Positions 6,626 through 13,127 of a stretch of DNA of 13,828 bases are shown one piece after another. The translations under genes were made by a program, and so were the position numbers. Within the stretch, counting starts at the first letter, position 1. Each line of letters opens with the position of its first letter. Source of the DNA: Pseudomonadota bacterium (GTDB lineage: Bacteria; Pseudomonadota; Gammaproteobacteria; Xanthomonadales; Xanthomonadaceae); NCBI GenBank assembly GCA_025355485.1, contig JANXZP010000249.1, positions 1 through 13,828 of the forward strand, in the 5' to 3' direction. A model generated the notes under the pieces. It was not told where the DNA came from. It saw only the letters and a program-made list of their open reading frames with translations, and made no database searches.

Positions 6626-7681
6626 TTGAAGAAATCCGACTTCCACTACGATCTCCCCGAGTCGCTGATCGCGCAGCAGCCGCTGCCGCAGCGTTCGGCT
6701 AGCCGTTTGCTGGTTCTTCCGTCCGGCGATGCGCCGCTGCAGGACCGGCATGTGCGCGAGCTGCCAGAGCTGTTGCAGCCCGGCGACCTGCTGGTGTTCA
6801 ACGACACCCGCGTGCTGCCTGCACGGTTGTTCGGTTGCAAGAGCAGCGGTGGACGCGTGGAGATATTGATCGAACGCGTGCTCGGCGCGCACGAAGCGCG
6901 GGTGCAACTCAGCGCGAGCAAGCCCAGTCGTTCCGGAACGCAGATCGAACTCGACGATGGTGCCGGCAGCGCGACCGTATCGGGCCGCGAGGGCGAGTTC
7001 TACCTGCTGCGTTTCGCAAGCGACGAGCCGCTGGAAAAATTGCTGCTGCACGCCGGGCAGATGCCGCTGCCGCCGTACATCCATCGCGCCCCTGGCGCCG
7101 ACGATGCCGAGCGCTACCAGACCGTGTTCGCGCGCGAGCTTGGCGCCGTCGCTGCGCCGACCGCGGGCCTGCATTTCGACGATGCGCTGCTTGATGCGCT
7201 GCGCGCGCGTGGCGTCGCATACGGCACGGTGACCCTGCATGTCGGCGCCGGTACGTTCCAGCCCATGCGCAGCGAACATCTCGACCAGCACGTAATGCAT
7301 AGCGAATGGCTCAACGTCGGCGCGGCGCTGGTCGAACAGATCGCGCGCACGCGGGCCGCAGGCGGGCGTGTGATCGCGGTGGGAACGACCGTCGTGCGCG
7401 CGCTCGAAAGCGCGACCGTGCGCATCGACAACGGCGAACACGTGCTGCGCCCGTTCGCGGGAGAGACGCAGATCTTCATCTTCCCGGGCTACCGCATCCG
7501 TTCGGTCGATGCGTTGCTGACGAATTTCCATCTGCCCGAATCGACATTGCTGATGCTGGTGTCAGCCTATGTGGGGCGCGAGCGGGTGCTTGACGCGTAT
7601 CGACACGCAGTCGAGCAGGGCTATCGCTTCTTCAGCTATGGCGATGCGATGCTGGTGTTTCCCGAGGACGCCAGCACATGA
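6626..7681 (+). CDS. queA: S-adenosylmethionine:tRNA ribosyltransferase-isomerase
   Basis: Transfers and isomerises the ribosyl group of S-adenosylmethionine onto 7-aminomethyl-7-deazaguanine in tRNA, making epoxyqueuosine at position 34 of Asp, Asn, His and Tyr tRNAs. At 351 residues it has the family's normal length. Hallmarks in order: an N-terminus of the usual type (SDFHYDLPESLIAQQPL), LLVFNDTRVLPARL (55-68), GGRVEILIERVL (75-86), MPLPPYIHR (from 146), AAPTAGLHF, HVGAGTFQPM (205-214), VGTTVVRALE, FPGYRIRSVDALLTNFHLPE (around 300) and SYGDAML at the end. The start is the TTG at 6626: it gives the standard QueA N-terminus, and no ATG or GTG lies between it and the in-frame stop at 6593-6595. 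No clear Shine-Dalgarno is present. The stop region overlaps the start of tgt by four bases (ATGA), so the two queuosine genes are coupled. Confidence 0.97.
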   Translation: MKKSDFHYDLPESLIAQQPLPQRSASRLLVLPSGDAPLQDRHVRELPELLQPGDLLVFNDTRVLPARLFGCKSSGGRVEILIERVLGAHEARVQLSASKPSRSGTQIELDDGAGSATVSGREGEFYLLRFASDEPLEKLLLHAGQMPLPPYIHRAPGADDAERYQTVFARELGAVAAPTAGLHFDDALLDALRARGVAYGTVTLHVGAGTFQPMRSEHLDQHVMHSEWLNVGAALVEQIARTRAAGGRVIAVGTTVVRALESATVRIDNGEHVLRPFAGETQIFIFPGYRIRSVDALLTNFHLPESTLLMLVSAYVGRERVLDAYRHAVEQGYRFFSYGDAMLVFPEDAST

Positions 7682-8802
7682 GCCGCATGCAATTCGCCCT
7701 GTTGAACACCGACGGTGCCGCACGACGCGGACGCCTGGCGTTTCCGCGCGGCATCGTGGAAACCCCGGCATTCATGCCGGTTGGCACGTATGGCACGGTC
7801 AAGGCGATGACGCCCGACGCGGTCGCCACGACCGGCGCGCAGATCATCCTCGGCAACACCTTCCACCTGTTCCTGCGGCCGGGCACGCGGATCATCGAGG
7901 CGCATGGCGGGCTGCGTGGCTTCACGCGCTGGAACGGGCCGATCCTCACCGATTCGGGCGGATTCCAGGTCTGGTCGCTCGCGAAGCGCCGCAAGATCAG
8001 CGAAGCGGGCGTGATGTTCGCGTCGCCGGTCGATGGCGCGAAGGTGTTCCTCGGGCCCGAGGAAAGCATGGCGATCCAGCGCGCGCTCGGATCGGACATC
8101 GTGATGATCTTCGACGAGTGCACGCCATATCCGGCGACGGAGCGCGTGGCGCGCACATCGATGGAACTCTCGTTGCGTTGGGCCGAACGCAGCAGGCGCG
8201 CGCATGAAGGCAACGACGCCGCGCTGTTCGGGATCGTGCAGGGCGGGGTGCATCACGACCTGCGCACGCAGTCGGCGGAAGGCCTGAAGGCGATCGGCTT
8301 CGACGGCTACGCGATCGGAGGGCTCGCGGTCGGCGAACCGGAAACCGAACGCAATGCGATGCTCGAACACACCGCGCCGCAACTGCCCGCTGATCGACCG
8401 CGTTATCTGATGGGCGTGGGCAAACCCGAGGACATCGTCGAGGCGGTTGCGCGTGGCGTCGACATGTTCGATTGCGTGATGCCGACCCGCAATGCGCGCA
8501 ACGGCCACTACTTCACCCGCTTCGGCGCGGTGCGTATTCGCAACGCGATCTACGAGGACGACCTGCGGCCGATCGATCCGGAATGCACCTGCGCGACCTG
8601 CGCGGGCGGATTCAGCCGCGCCTACCTGCGGCATCTCGACCGCTGCAACGAGATGCTCGGGCCGATGCTCGCCACGATCCACAACCTGCATTACTACCAG
8701 GATCTGATGCGCGGCATCCGCGCCGCGATCGAAGTCGGTACGTTCGCAGAATTTCGCGCTGCCTTTTTCGCGGCGCGCGGTAAGATCAAGTCGGTGGTCT
8801 AG
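7678..8802 (+). CDS. tgt: tRNA-guanine transglycosylase (queuine tRNA-ribosyltransferase)
   Basis: Exchanges guanine 34 of GUN-anticodon tRNAs for the queuosine precursor preQ1, the step before QueA. At 374 residues it is of normal length. Key sites: Asp92 in TDSGGFQVWSL (substrate and catalytic region), FDECTPYPA (145-153) in the base-binding pocket, GIVQGG (185-190), YAIGGLAVGE (211-220) and the nucleophile Asp265 in MFDCVMPTRNARNG. Zinc ligands are Cys303, Cys305, Cys308 and His335. The Cys308-to-His335 spacing is one residue longer than in the E. coli enzyme as I recall it, because of an extra residue in CAGGFSRAYL. The ATG at 7678 overlaps the queA stop; Met4 at 7687 is an alternative start. 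The protein ends in KIKSVV, and the bases after its TAG repeat its own 3' end (see the remnant at 8803). Confidence 0.97.
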   Translation: MSRMQFALLNTDGAARRGRLAFPRGIVETPAFMPVGTYGTVKAMTPDAVATTGAQIILGNTFHLFLRPGTRIIEAHGGLRGFTRWNGPILTDSGGFQVWSLAKRRKISEAGVMFASPVDGAKVFLGPEESMAIQRALGSDIVMIFDECTPYPATERVARTSMELSLRWAERSRRAHEGNDAALFGIVQGGVHHDLRTQSAEGLKAIGFDGYAIGGLAVGEPETERNAMLEHTAPQLPADRPRYLMGVGKPEDIVEAVARGVDMFDCVMPTRNARNGHYFTRFGAVRIRNAIYEDDLRPIDPECTCATCAGGFSRAYLRHLDRCNEMLGPMLATIHNLHYYQDLMRGIRAAIEVGTFAEFRAAFFAARGKIKSVV

Positions 8803-8963
8803 CGCTGCAGCGAGTCGCTCGGCCGGTGCTGGCGACGATCCACGGCATGCTCCACTACCAGGACCCGATGCGCGGCAGCCGCACGGCCATCGAGACCGGC
8901 ACGTTCACGGACTTCCGCGCGGCCTTCTATGCCGCGCGCGGCTTGGCTATGCCGGGCGGCTAG
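8641..8963 (+). repeat. Diverged tandem repeat of the tgt 3' end (162 bp and 161 bp)
   Basis: Unit 1 is 8641-8802, the last 54 codons of tgt including its TAG. Unit 2 is 8803-8963 and begins at the next base. Both units start with CGCTGC and end with TAG. My codon-by-codon hand alignment gives 42 mismatches and one single-base gap, about 73% identity. Confidence 0.9.
8803..8963 (+). pseudogene. Remnant of a second tgt 3' end (frameshifted)
   Basis: Once a one-base deletion (GGG to GG at 8821-8822) is corrected, this stretch translates as the C-terminal 53 residues of tRNA-guanine transglycosylase, from RCSESL through LATIHGMLHYQD and TGTFTDFRAAFYAARG to an aligned TAG. I count about 33 of 53 residues identical to the intact Tgt. 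The deletion breaks the frame, no start codon with a ribosome site is present, and the Asn of the conserved IHN motif is Gly, so it cannot make a working enzyme. About eleven differences from tgt are silent third-base changes, as expected if both copies evolved as coding sequence before the second decayed. Origin: old tandem duplication, or the tail of a displaced tgt allele. It fills most of the tgt-yajC gap. Confidence 0.88.
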
Positions 8964-8977
8964 GCCCGCTGCGGGCC
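8963..8977 (+). terminator. Short GC-rich hairpin after the tgt remnant
   Basis: GGCCCG (8963-8968) pairs perfectly with CGGGCC (8972-8977) around a three-base loop. It begins at the last base of the remnant's TAG. There is no T-tract after it, so at best it is a weak terminator or mRNA-end stabiliser; it may be the original tgt 3' hairpin. Confidence 0.3.
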
Positions 8978-9023
8978 GGCGTGGCATACTGCGCGACTTC
9001 TCAGCCGCGCCGGTATCCGTCCC

Positions 9024-9365
9024 ATGAACCTGCTGGACCTGTTGATTCCCGTCGCCCACGCCCAGGCCGCGCCCGCCGCGCCGCAGGGTGGCGGCACGCA
9101 GACGCTGCTCTTCATGATCGTGATGGTCGGCGTGTTCTATTTCATCATGATCCGTCCGCAGATGAAGCGCGCGAAGGAACACCGCGACCTGCTCGCCAAG
9201 CTGCAGAAAGGCGACGAGGTGATCACTTCGGGCGGCCTGGTCGGACGTGTCGATGAGATCGGCGATTCCTTCATCACCCTGGAAGTCGCCGACGGCGTGC
9301 GCATGAAGTTCCAGCGCGTCGCCATCGCCACCGTATTGCCGCGCGGCAGCCTCAAAGCCTCTTGA
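9024..9365 (+). CDS. yajC: Sec translocon accessory subunit YajC
   Basis: Small inner-membrane protein of 113 residues that joins SecD and SecF in the accessory complex of the SecYEG translocon. An N-terminal stretch, MNLLDLLIPVAHAQAAPAAP, is followed by one membrane helix (about 27-44, LLFMIVMVGVFYFIMI), the family signature RPQMKRAKEH (44-53) and a compact cytoplasmic domain with GDEVITSGGLVGRV (63-76). The ATG at 9024 gives the usual N-terminus; no Shine-Dalgarno is visible (CCGTCCC precedes it). It is normally the first gene of yajC-secD-secF, here separated from tgt by the tgt remnant and from secD by 83 bases containing a hairpin. Confidence 0.96.
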   Translation: MNLLDLLIPVAHAQAAPAAPQGGGTQTLLFMIVMVGVFYFIMIRPQMKRAKEHRDLLAKLQKGDEVITSGGLVGRVDEIGDSFITLEVADGVRMKFQRVAIATVLPRGSLKAS

Positions 9366-9398
9366 TCGGGCATCCGGGCAACCCCATTCCCAGCGAAC

Positions 9399-9415
9399 CG
9401 GCCGTCGTGCGGCCG
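9399..9415 (+). terminator. Hairpin between yajC and secD, possible attenuator
   Basis: CGGCCG (9399-9404) and CGGCCG (9410-9415) form a perfect six-base-pair stem with loop TCGTG. A T-rich stretch (GTTCGTTCTTT, 9421-9431) follows after five bases, not directly, so termination would be partial. It may lower secD expression relative to yajC. Confidence 0.3.
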
Positions 9416-9448
9416 CTCGCGTTCGTTCTTTAGCCGGTCGAATCAACC

Positions 9449-11329
9449 ATGCTCGAGTTTCCCCGCTGGAAAAACATCCTGGTCGTGGTGGTGCTGGTCT
9501 TCAGCCTGATCTACGCGCTGCCCAACCTGTTCCCGCAGGATCCGGCGGTGCAGATCACCGCGAACCGCGGCCACCTCGTCGATGCCGCGCTGAAAGAACG
9601 CGTGCAGGGCGCGCTGCAGAAACAGAAACTGCGTTTCACCCGCATCGAACAAGTAGGCGACGAACTGCTGGTGCGGCTGCCCGATCCCGATACCCAGCTC
9701 AAGGCCGCCGATGCGCTGAATACCGAGCTTGGCAACGATTACATCACCGCGTTGAACCTTGCCTCGACCGTGCCGGGCTGGCTCAAGGCGATCTATGGCC
9801 GCCCGATGACGCTGGGCCTGGACTTGCGCGGCGGCGTGCACGTCCTGATGCAGGTCGACGAGCAGGCGGTACTCGACAAGCGCATGAACGCGTTCGTCGA
9901 CGACATCCGCTCGACCATCCGCAGCAATTCGATCCATGGCGCCGACGTCAGCCGCACCGCGGCGGGCATCACCGTGCATATCTCCAACGCCGCCGATGCG
10001 GGCAAGCTCGGCGGACTGATCTCGACCGACATTCCGCAGCTTGACCTCAAGCCTTCCGCCGACGGAACGACCCTGACTGGCACGCTGAAGCCGGCCGAGC
10101 TCAAGACCATCAACGATGGCGCGATCGAGCAGAACATCGGTACCCTGCGCAACCGCATCAACCAGCTCGGCGTGGCAGAGCCGATCATCCAGCGGCAGGG
10201 CGCCGGCCGCATCGTGGTCGAGTTGCCCGGCGTGCAGGACACCGCGCAGGCGAAGAAAGTGCTGGGCGCGACCGCGACCCTGGAATATCGCGCGAACGTC
10301 GACGGCAATGCGGTCGAAGCCGCCGCGACCGGCAACATCCCGCCCGATGCCAAGCTCTATTACATGCGCGAAGTGGGCGCGGACGGCAAGCCCATTCCGG
10401 TGCTGTTGTCGAAGAAGGTGATCGTCTCCGGCGACCAGCTCGTGAGCGCGAGTTCGAGTACCGACCAGAACAGCGGCACGCCGTCGGTGGACGTGAGCTT
10501 GAACAACATCGGCGCGCGGCGGATGGAGGAGTTCACCACCGACAACGTCGGCCGCAAGATGGGCGTGGTCTACATCGAACGCGTTCCCGAGACGAAGATG
10601 TTGGACGGCAAGGAAGTGCGCAGCACCCATATCAGCGAGGACGTCATCAACGACGCGACCATCCAGGGCGTGTTCGGCAAGCGATTCCAGACCACCGGAT
10701 TGGCGAGTCTGAAAGAGGCGTCGGATCTCGCGCTGCTGCTGCGCGCTGGCGCCCTGGCTGCGCCCGTCGACATCGTCGAGCAACGCGTGATCGGCCCGAG
10801 CCTGGGCCAGGACAACATCGACGCCGGCAAGCGCGCAATCATCATCGGCTTTTTCTCGGTGTGCCTGCTGATGATTTTCTACTACCGCCTGTTCGGCGTG
10901 ATCTCGGTACTCGCGTTGTTCTCGAACCTGCTGCTGCTGACCGCCGTGCTGTCGCTGATCCACGCGACCATGACAATGCCCGGCATCGCCGGCATCGTGC
11001 TCACGCTCGGCATGGCAATCGACGGCAACGTGCTGATCATCGAGCGCATCCGCGAGGAATTGCGCAACGGCAACACGCCGGTCGCGAGCATCAAGGCCGG
11101 CTACGACCGCGCGTGGGCGGTGATCCTGGACTCCAACGTCGCCAAGCTGATCGCGGGCGTTGCGCTGCTCGCGTTCGGTTCGGGTCCGGTGCGCGGCTTC
11201 GCGGTCGTTCTGCTGGTCGGCGTGTTGACCTCGATGTTCACCTCGGTCACGATCAGCCGCGCGATGGCGACGGTCGTGTACGGCGGTGGCAAGAAAATCA
11301 GGAAAGTTTCTGTTGGCGGAGGGTTTTAA
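9449..11329 (+). CDS. secD: Protein translocase subunit SecD
   Basis: Inner-membrane subunit of SecDF, which uses the proton gradient to pull secreted proteins through SecYEG on the periplasmic side. It has 626 residues, within the usual range for gammaproteobacteria. The first membrane helix is at about 8-25, followed by the large periplasmic P1 region with GLDLRGGVHVLMQV (123-136) and AGRIVVELPGVQD (252-264). The conserved stretch before helix 2 includes LLLRAGALAAPVDIVE and GPSLGQDNI (449-457). Helices 2-6 occupy about 461-612. Helix 4 has GMAIDGNVLIIERIREEL (521-538), in which Asp525 is the conserved proton-relay aspartate. The start at 9449 gives the typical MLEFPRWK N-terminus; no Shine-Dalgarno is apparent. 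The gene ends three bases before secF. Confidence 0.97.
   Translation: MLEFPRWKNILVVVVLVFSLIYALPNLFPQDPAVQITANRGHLVDAALKERVQGALQKQKLRFTRIEQVGDELLVRLPDPDTQLKAADALNTELGNDYITALNLASTVPGWLKAIYGRPMTLGLDLRGGVHVLMQVDEQAVLDKRMNAFVDDIRSTIRSNSIHGADVSRTAAGITVHISNAADAGKLGGLISTDIPQLDLKPSADGTTLTGTLKPAELKTINDGAIEQNIGTLRNRINQLGVAEPIIQRQGAGRIVVELPGVQDTAQAKKVLGATATLEYRANVDGNAVEAAATGNIPPDAKLYYMREVGADGKPIPVLLSKKVIVSGDQLVSASSSTDQNSGTPSVDVSLNNIGARRMEEFTTDNVGRKMGVVYIERVPETKMLDGKEVRSTHISEDVINDATIQGVFGKRFQTTGLASLKEASDLALLLRAGALAAPVDIVEQRVIGPSLGQDNIDAGKRAIIIGFFSVCLLMIFYYRLFGVISVLALFSNLLLLTAVLSLIHATMTMPGIAGIVLTLGMAIDGNVLIIERIREELRNGNTPVASIKAGYDRAWAVILDSNVAKLIAGVALLAFGSGPVRGFAVVLLVGVLTSMFTSVTISRAMATVVYGGGKKIRKVSVGGGF
11318..11323 (+). 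promoter_or_regulatory. Strong Shine-Dalgarno site of secF within the secD 3' end
   Basis: GGAGGG lies nine bases before the secF ATG at 11333, inside the last codons of secD. It is the clearest ribosome site in the window and fits translational coupling of secD and secF. Confidence 0.7.
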
Positions 11330-11332
11330 GTC

Positions 11333-12313
11333 ATGGAGTTCTTCAATCCCAACAGCAATGTCAATTTCATGGGGATCCGCCGTTATACGGTGGCGATCTC
11401 GGTGATCCTGATGATCGTGTCGATCTTCTCGCTGGCGACGCGCGGGCTGAATTTCGGGCTGGACTTCACCGGCGGCTCGGAAGTCGACGTGACTTTCGCC
11501 CAGCCGACCGAACAGCACGACGTGACCGCCGCGCTGGAAAAAGCCGGCTTCAAGGGTGCGATGGTGCAGCGTTTCGACGCGAAGAACTTCTCGGTCCGGC
11601 TGCGGCCTTCCGAGGGCGGCGAGTCGCTCAAGCAGCAGGGCGGCGGCGACCAGGCCGGCGTGGACGCACGCAACAACGCGATCACCGCGCGCGTGCAGCA
11701 GGCGCTCACGGACAGCGGCCATCCGGCCACGATGAAGCCCAGCGTGTTCGTCGGCCCGCAGGTCGGCAAGGAACTCGCGACCAACGGCATCGTCGCCGTG
11801 GTCGTGGTGCTGACCGGCATCATGATCTACATCGCGATCCGCTTCGAATGGCGGTTCGCCGCCGCGACCGTGCTGACCGAAATCCACGATGTCATCATAA
11901 CGGTAGGGTTCTTCTCGGTCACCGGCATCGAGTTCGACCTGACCGTTCTCGCCGCGGTGCTCGCGGTGGACGGCTACTCGGTGAACGACACCATCGTGGT
12001 GTTCGACCGCGTGCGCGAACTGTTCCGCAGCGCGCGCAAGGGCGGCCCGCTGGAGATCCTCAACCGCGCGGTCAACAACACCCTGTCGCGTACGATCATG
12101 ACCTCGTTGGCGACCATGCTGACGGTGGTCGCGCTGTTCTTCTTTGGTGGCCCGACCCTGCACGGCTTCTCGCTCGCGCTGATCGTCGGCATCATCGTCG
12201 GCACGCTTTCGTCGATCTTCTTCGCCTGCCCGATGCTGCACATCTTCGGCGTCAGCAAGCAGGACCTGATGCCCAAGGTGCGCGACGAGGCCGAGCTCGC
12301 GCGTAGGCCGTAG
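11333..12313 (+). CDS. secF: Protein translocase subunit SecF
   Basis: Partner of SecD in the proton-driven Sec accessory complex; 326 residues, normal length. The first helix (about 17-36) is followed by FGLDFTGGSEVDVTF (41-55), the SecF signature. The periplasmic domain has a Gly/Gln-rich stretch (about 93-110) that probably is a loop. FVGPQVGKEL (139-148) precedes helix 2; then come RFEWRFAAATVLTEIHDVIITVGFF and the helix 4 motif with Asn218/Asp219 and FDRVREL, and the C-terminal helices around FFFGGPTLHGFSLALIVG. Asp213, in AVDGYSVND, is unusual: the residue before GYS is generally Ile, Val or Thr in SecF proteins I know. It follows secD by three bases with its own strong Shine-Dalgarno. 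Confidence 0.97.
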   Translation: MEFFNPNSNVNFMGIRRYTVAISVILMIVSIFSLATRGLNFGLDFTGGSEVDVTFAQPTEQHDVTAALEKAGFKGAMVQRFDAKNFSVRLRPSEGGESLKQQGGGDQAGVDARNNAITARVQQALTDSGHPATMKPSVFVGPQVGKELATNGIVAVVVVLTGIMIYIAIRFEWRFAAATVLTEIHDVIITVGFFSVTGIEFDLTVLAAVLAVDGYSVNDTIVVFDRVRELFRSARKGGPLEILNRAVNNTLSRTIMTSLATMLTVVALFFFGGPTLHGFSLALIVGIIVGTLSSIFFACPMLHIFGVSKQDLMPKVRDEAELARRP

Positions 12314-12318
12314 GATTC

Positions 12319-12336
12319 GCAGCGCGCCGGCGCTGC
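12319..12336 (+). terminator. Hairpin after secF
   Basis: GCAGCGC (12319-12325) pairs perfectly with GCGCTGC (12330-12336) around the loop GCCG, starting six bases after the secF stop. No T-tract follows. It is a possible end for the queA-secF transcript, but the next gene is only 39 bases further and read-through is likely. Confidence 0.35.
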
Positions 12337-12375
12337 CATCCTCATGACGGTTTCGATCGATCGCGGTGAGTCCTG

Positions 12376-12990
12376 ATGGCGGCCCTGCCGACCACGTTGA
12401 TCTTGAGCGTCACCGTGTTCGTGGCGACCAATATCGACGATCTCTTCGTCCTGCTCGGCTTCTTCGCCGATCCGATGTTCGCAGCGCGCCGGGTCGTGAT
12501 CGGCCAATGCATCGGCATCGGCGTGCTGGTCCTGGCCAGTGTCGTCGCGGCGATGATTACGCTGGCGGTTCCGCATGCGTGGATCGGCCTGCTCGGATTC
12601 GCGCCGATCATGATCGGCAGCAGGAAGCTGTTCGATGTGTGGAGAGGCAAGGAACGCGGCGAAGAAGAACTCGGGCGTCAATCATCGCGCGGAACGCACA
12701 GCCAGGCGATCACGGTCGCCGTGGCGACGATCGCCAACGGTGGCGACAACATCGCGGCATACGCGCCGTTGTTCGCGCTGCGCACGGGAATCGATACCAC
12801 GGTCATCGTGGCGGTGTTCGCGGCGATGACGATTGCTTGGTGCGTGATCGCGCACTGGATGGTGCATCACCGCAGCATCGGGGCGCCGATCCGCCGCTAT
12901 GGCCATCGCGTCCTGCCGCTGGTATTGATCGCCCTCGGCGTATGGATCCTGCATGAGGCCGGCACGCTGGAGTGGGTGCGCGCCGCCTGA
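12376..12990 (+). CDS. CadD-like cadmium resistance family transporter
   Basis: Small inner-membrane protein of 204 residues that matches the cadmium resistance transporter (CadD) family in length and layout. The first helices carry SVTVFVATNIDDLFVLLGFF (11-30) with Asn19, Asp21 and Asp22; after a charged central loop (about 88-110) the second half repeats the theme with VAVATIANGGDNIAAYAPLFA (Asn121, Asp124, Asn125). The paired polar motifs inside hydrophobic segments, one per half, suggest two inverted three-helix halves as in the LysE-type superfamily. The known member CadD of staphylococci gives low-level cadmium resistance; the ion or solute moved here is not settled by sequence. The start at 12376 has GGTGAG at 12365-12370, five bases upstream. 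It follows secF by 62 bases that contain a hairpin. No metal-responsive regulator gene is visible beside it. Confidence 0.85.
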   Translation: MAALPTTLILSVTVFVATNIDDLFVLLGFFADPMFAARRVVIGQCIGIGVLVLASVVAAMITLAVPHAWIGLLGFAPIMIGSRKLFDVWRGKERGEEELGRQSSRGTHSQAITVAVATIANGGDNIAAYAPLFALRTGIDTTVIVAVFAAMTIAWCVIAHWMVHHRSIGAPIRRYGHRVLPLVLIALGVWILHEAGTLEWVRAA

Positions 12991-13060
12991 CCGGGGTTGC
13001 AGAAACTCCGCCGTCGCCGTTGCGATCGAATGCTGCCGCGATCGACCCGGCGCGGCCTGA

Positions 13061-13090
13061 TTGTGCATCCGCATGATCGTGCCGTAGTAT
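13061..13090 (+). promoter_or_regulatory. Possible sigma-70 promoter for the MBOAT gene
   Basis: TTGTGC (13061-13066) and TAGTAT (13085-13090) are separated by 18 bases, with transcription start expected near 13097 and a leader of about 30 bases before the GTG at 13128. The match is three of six and four of six bases, so the call rests mainly on position. Confidence 0.3.
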
Positions 13091-13127
13091 CGGCCGGCGC
13101 TTGCTGCGCTGCCACGTTGGGGATACC

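Noticed and set aside
8800..9027. Read-through of the tgt TAG, since that frame stays open to a TGA overlapping the yajC ATG
   Set aside because: In that frame the remnant translates as unrelated Arg/Ser-rich sequence after six codons because of the deleted base. The open length (74 codons) is ordinary for GC-rich DNA and no recoding signal is evident.
9443..12241. A 932-residue open frame on the minus strand opposite secD and secF
   Set aside because: It is a long antisense shadow of codon bias in high-GC genes. The translation is His/Arg/Asp/Gln-rich with no recognisable domain, and secD and secF account for the region completely.
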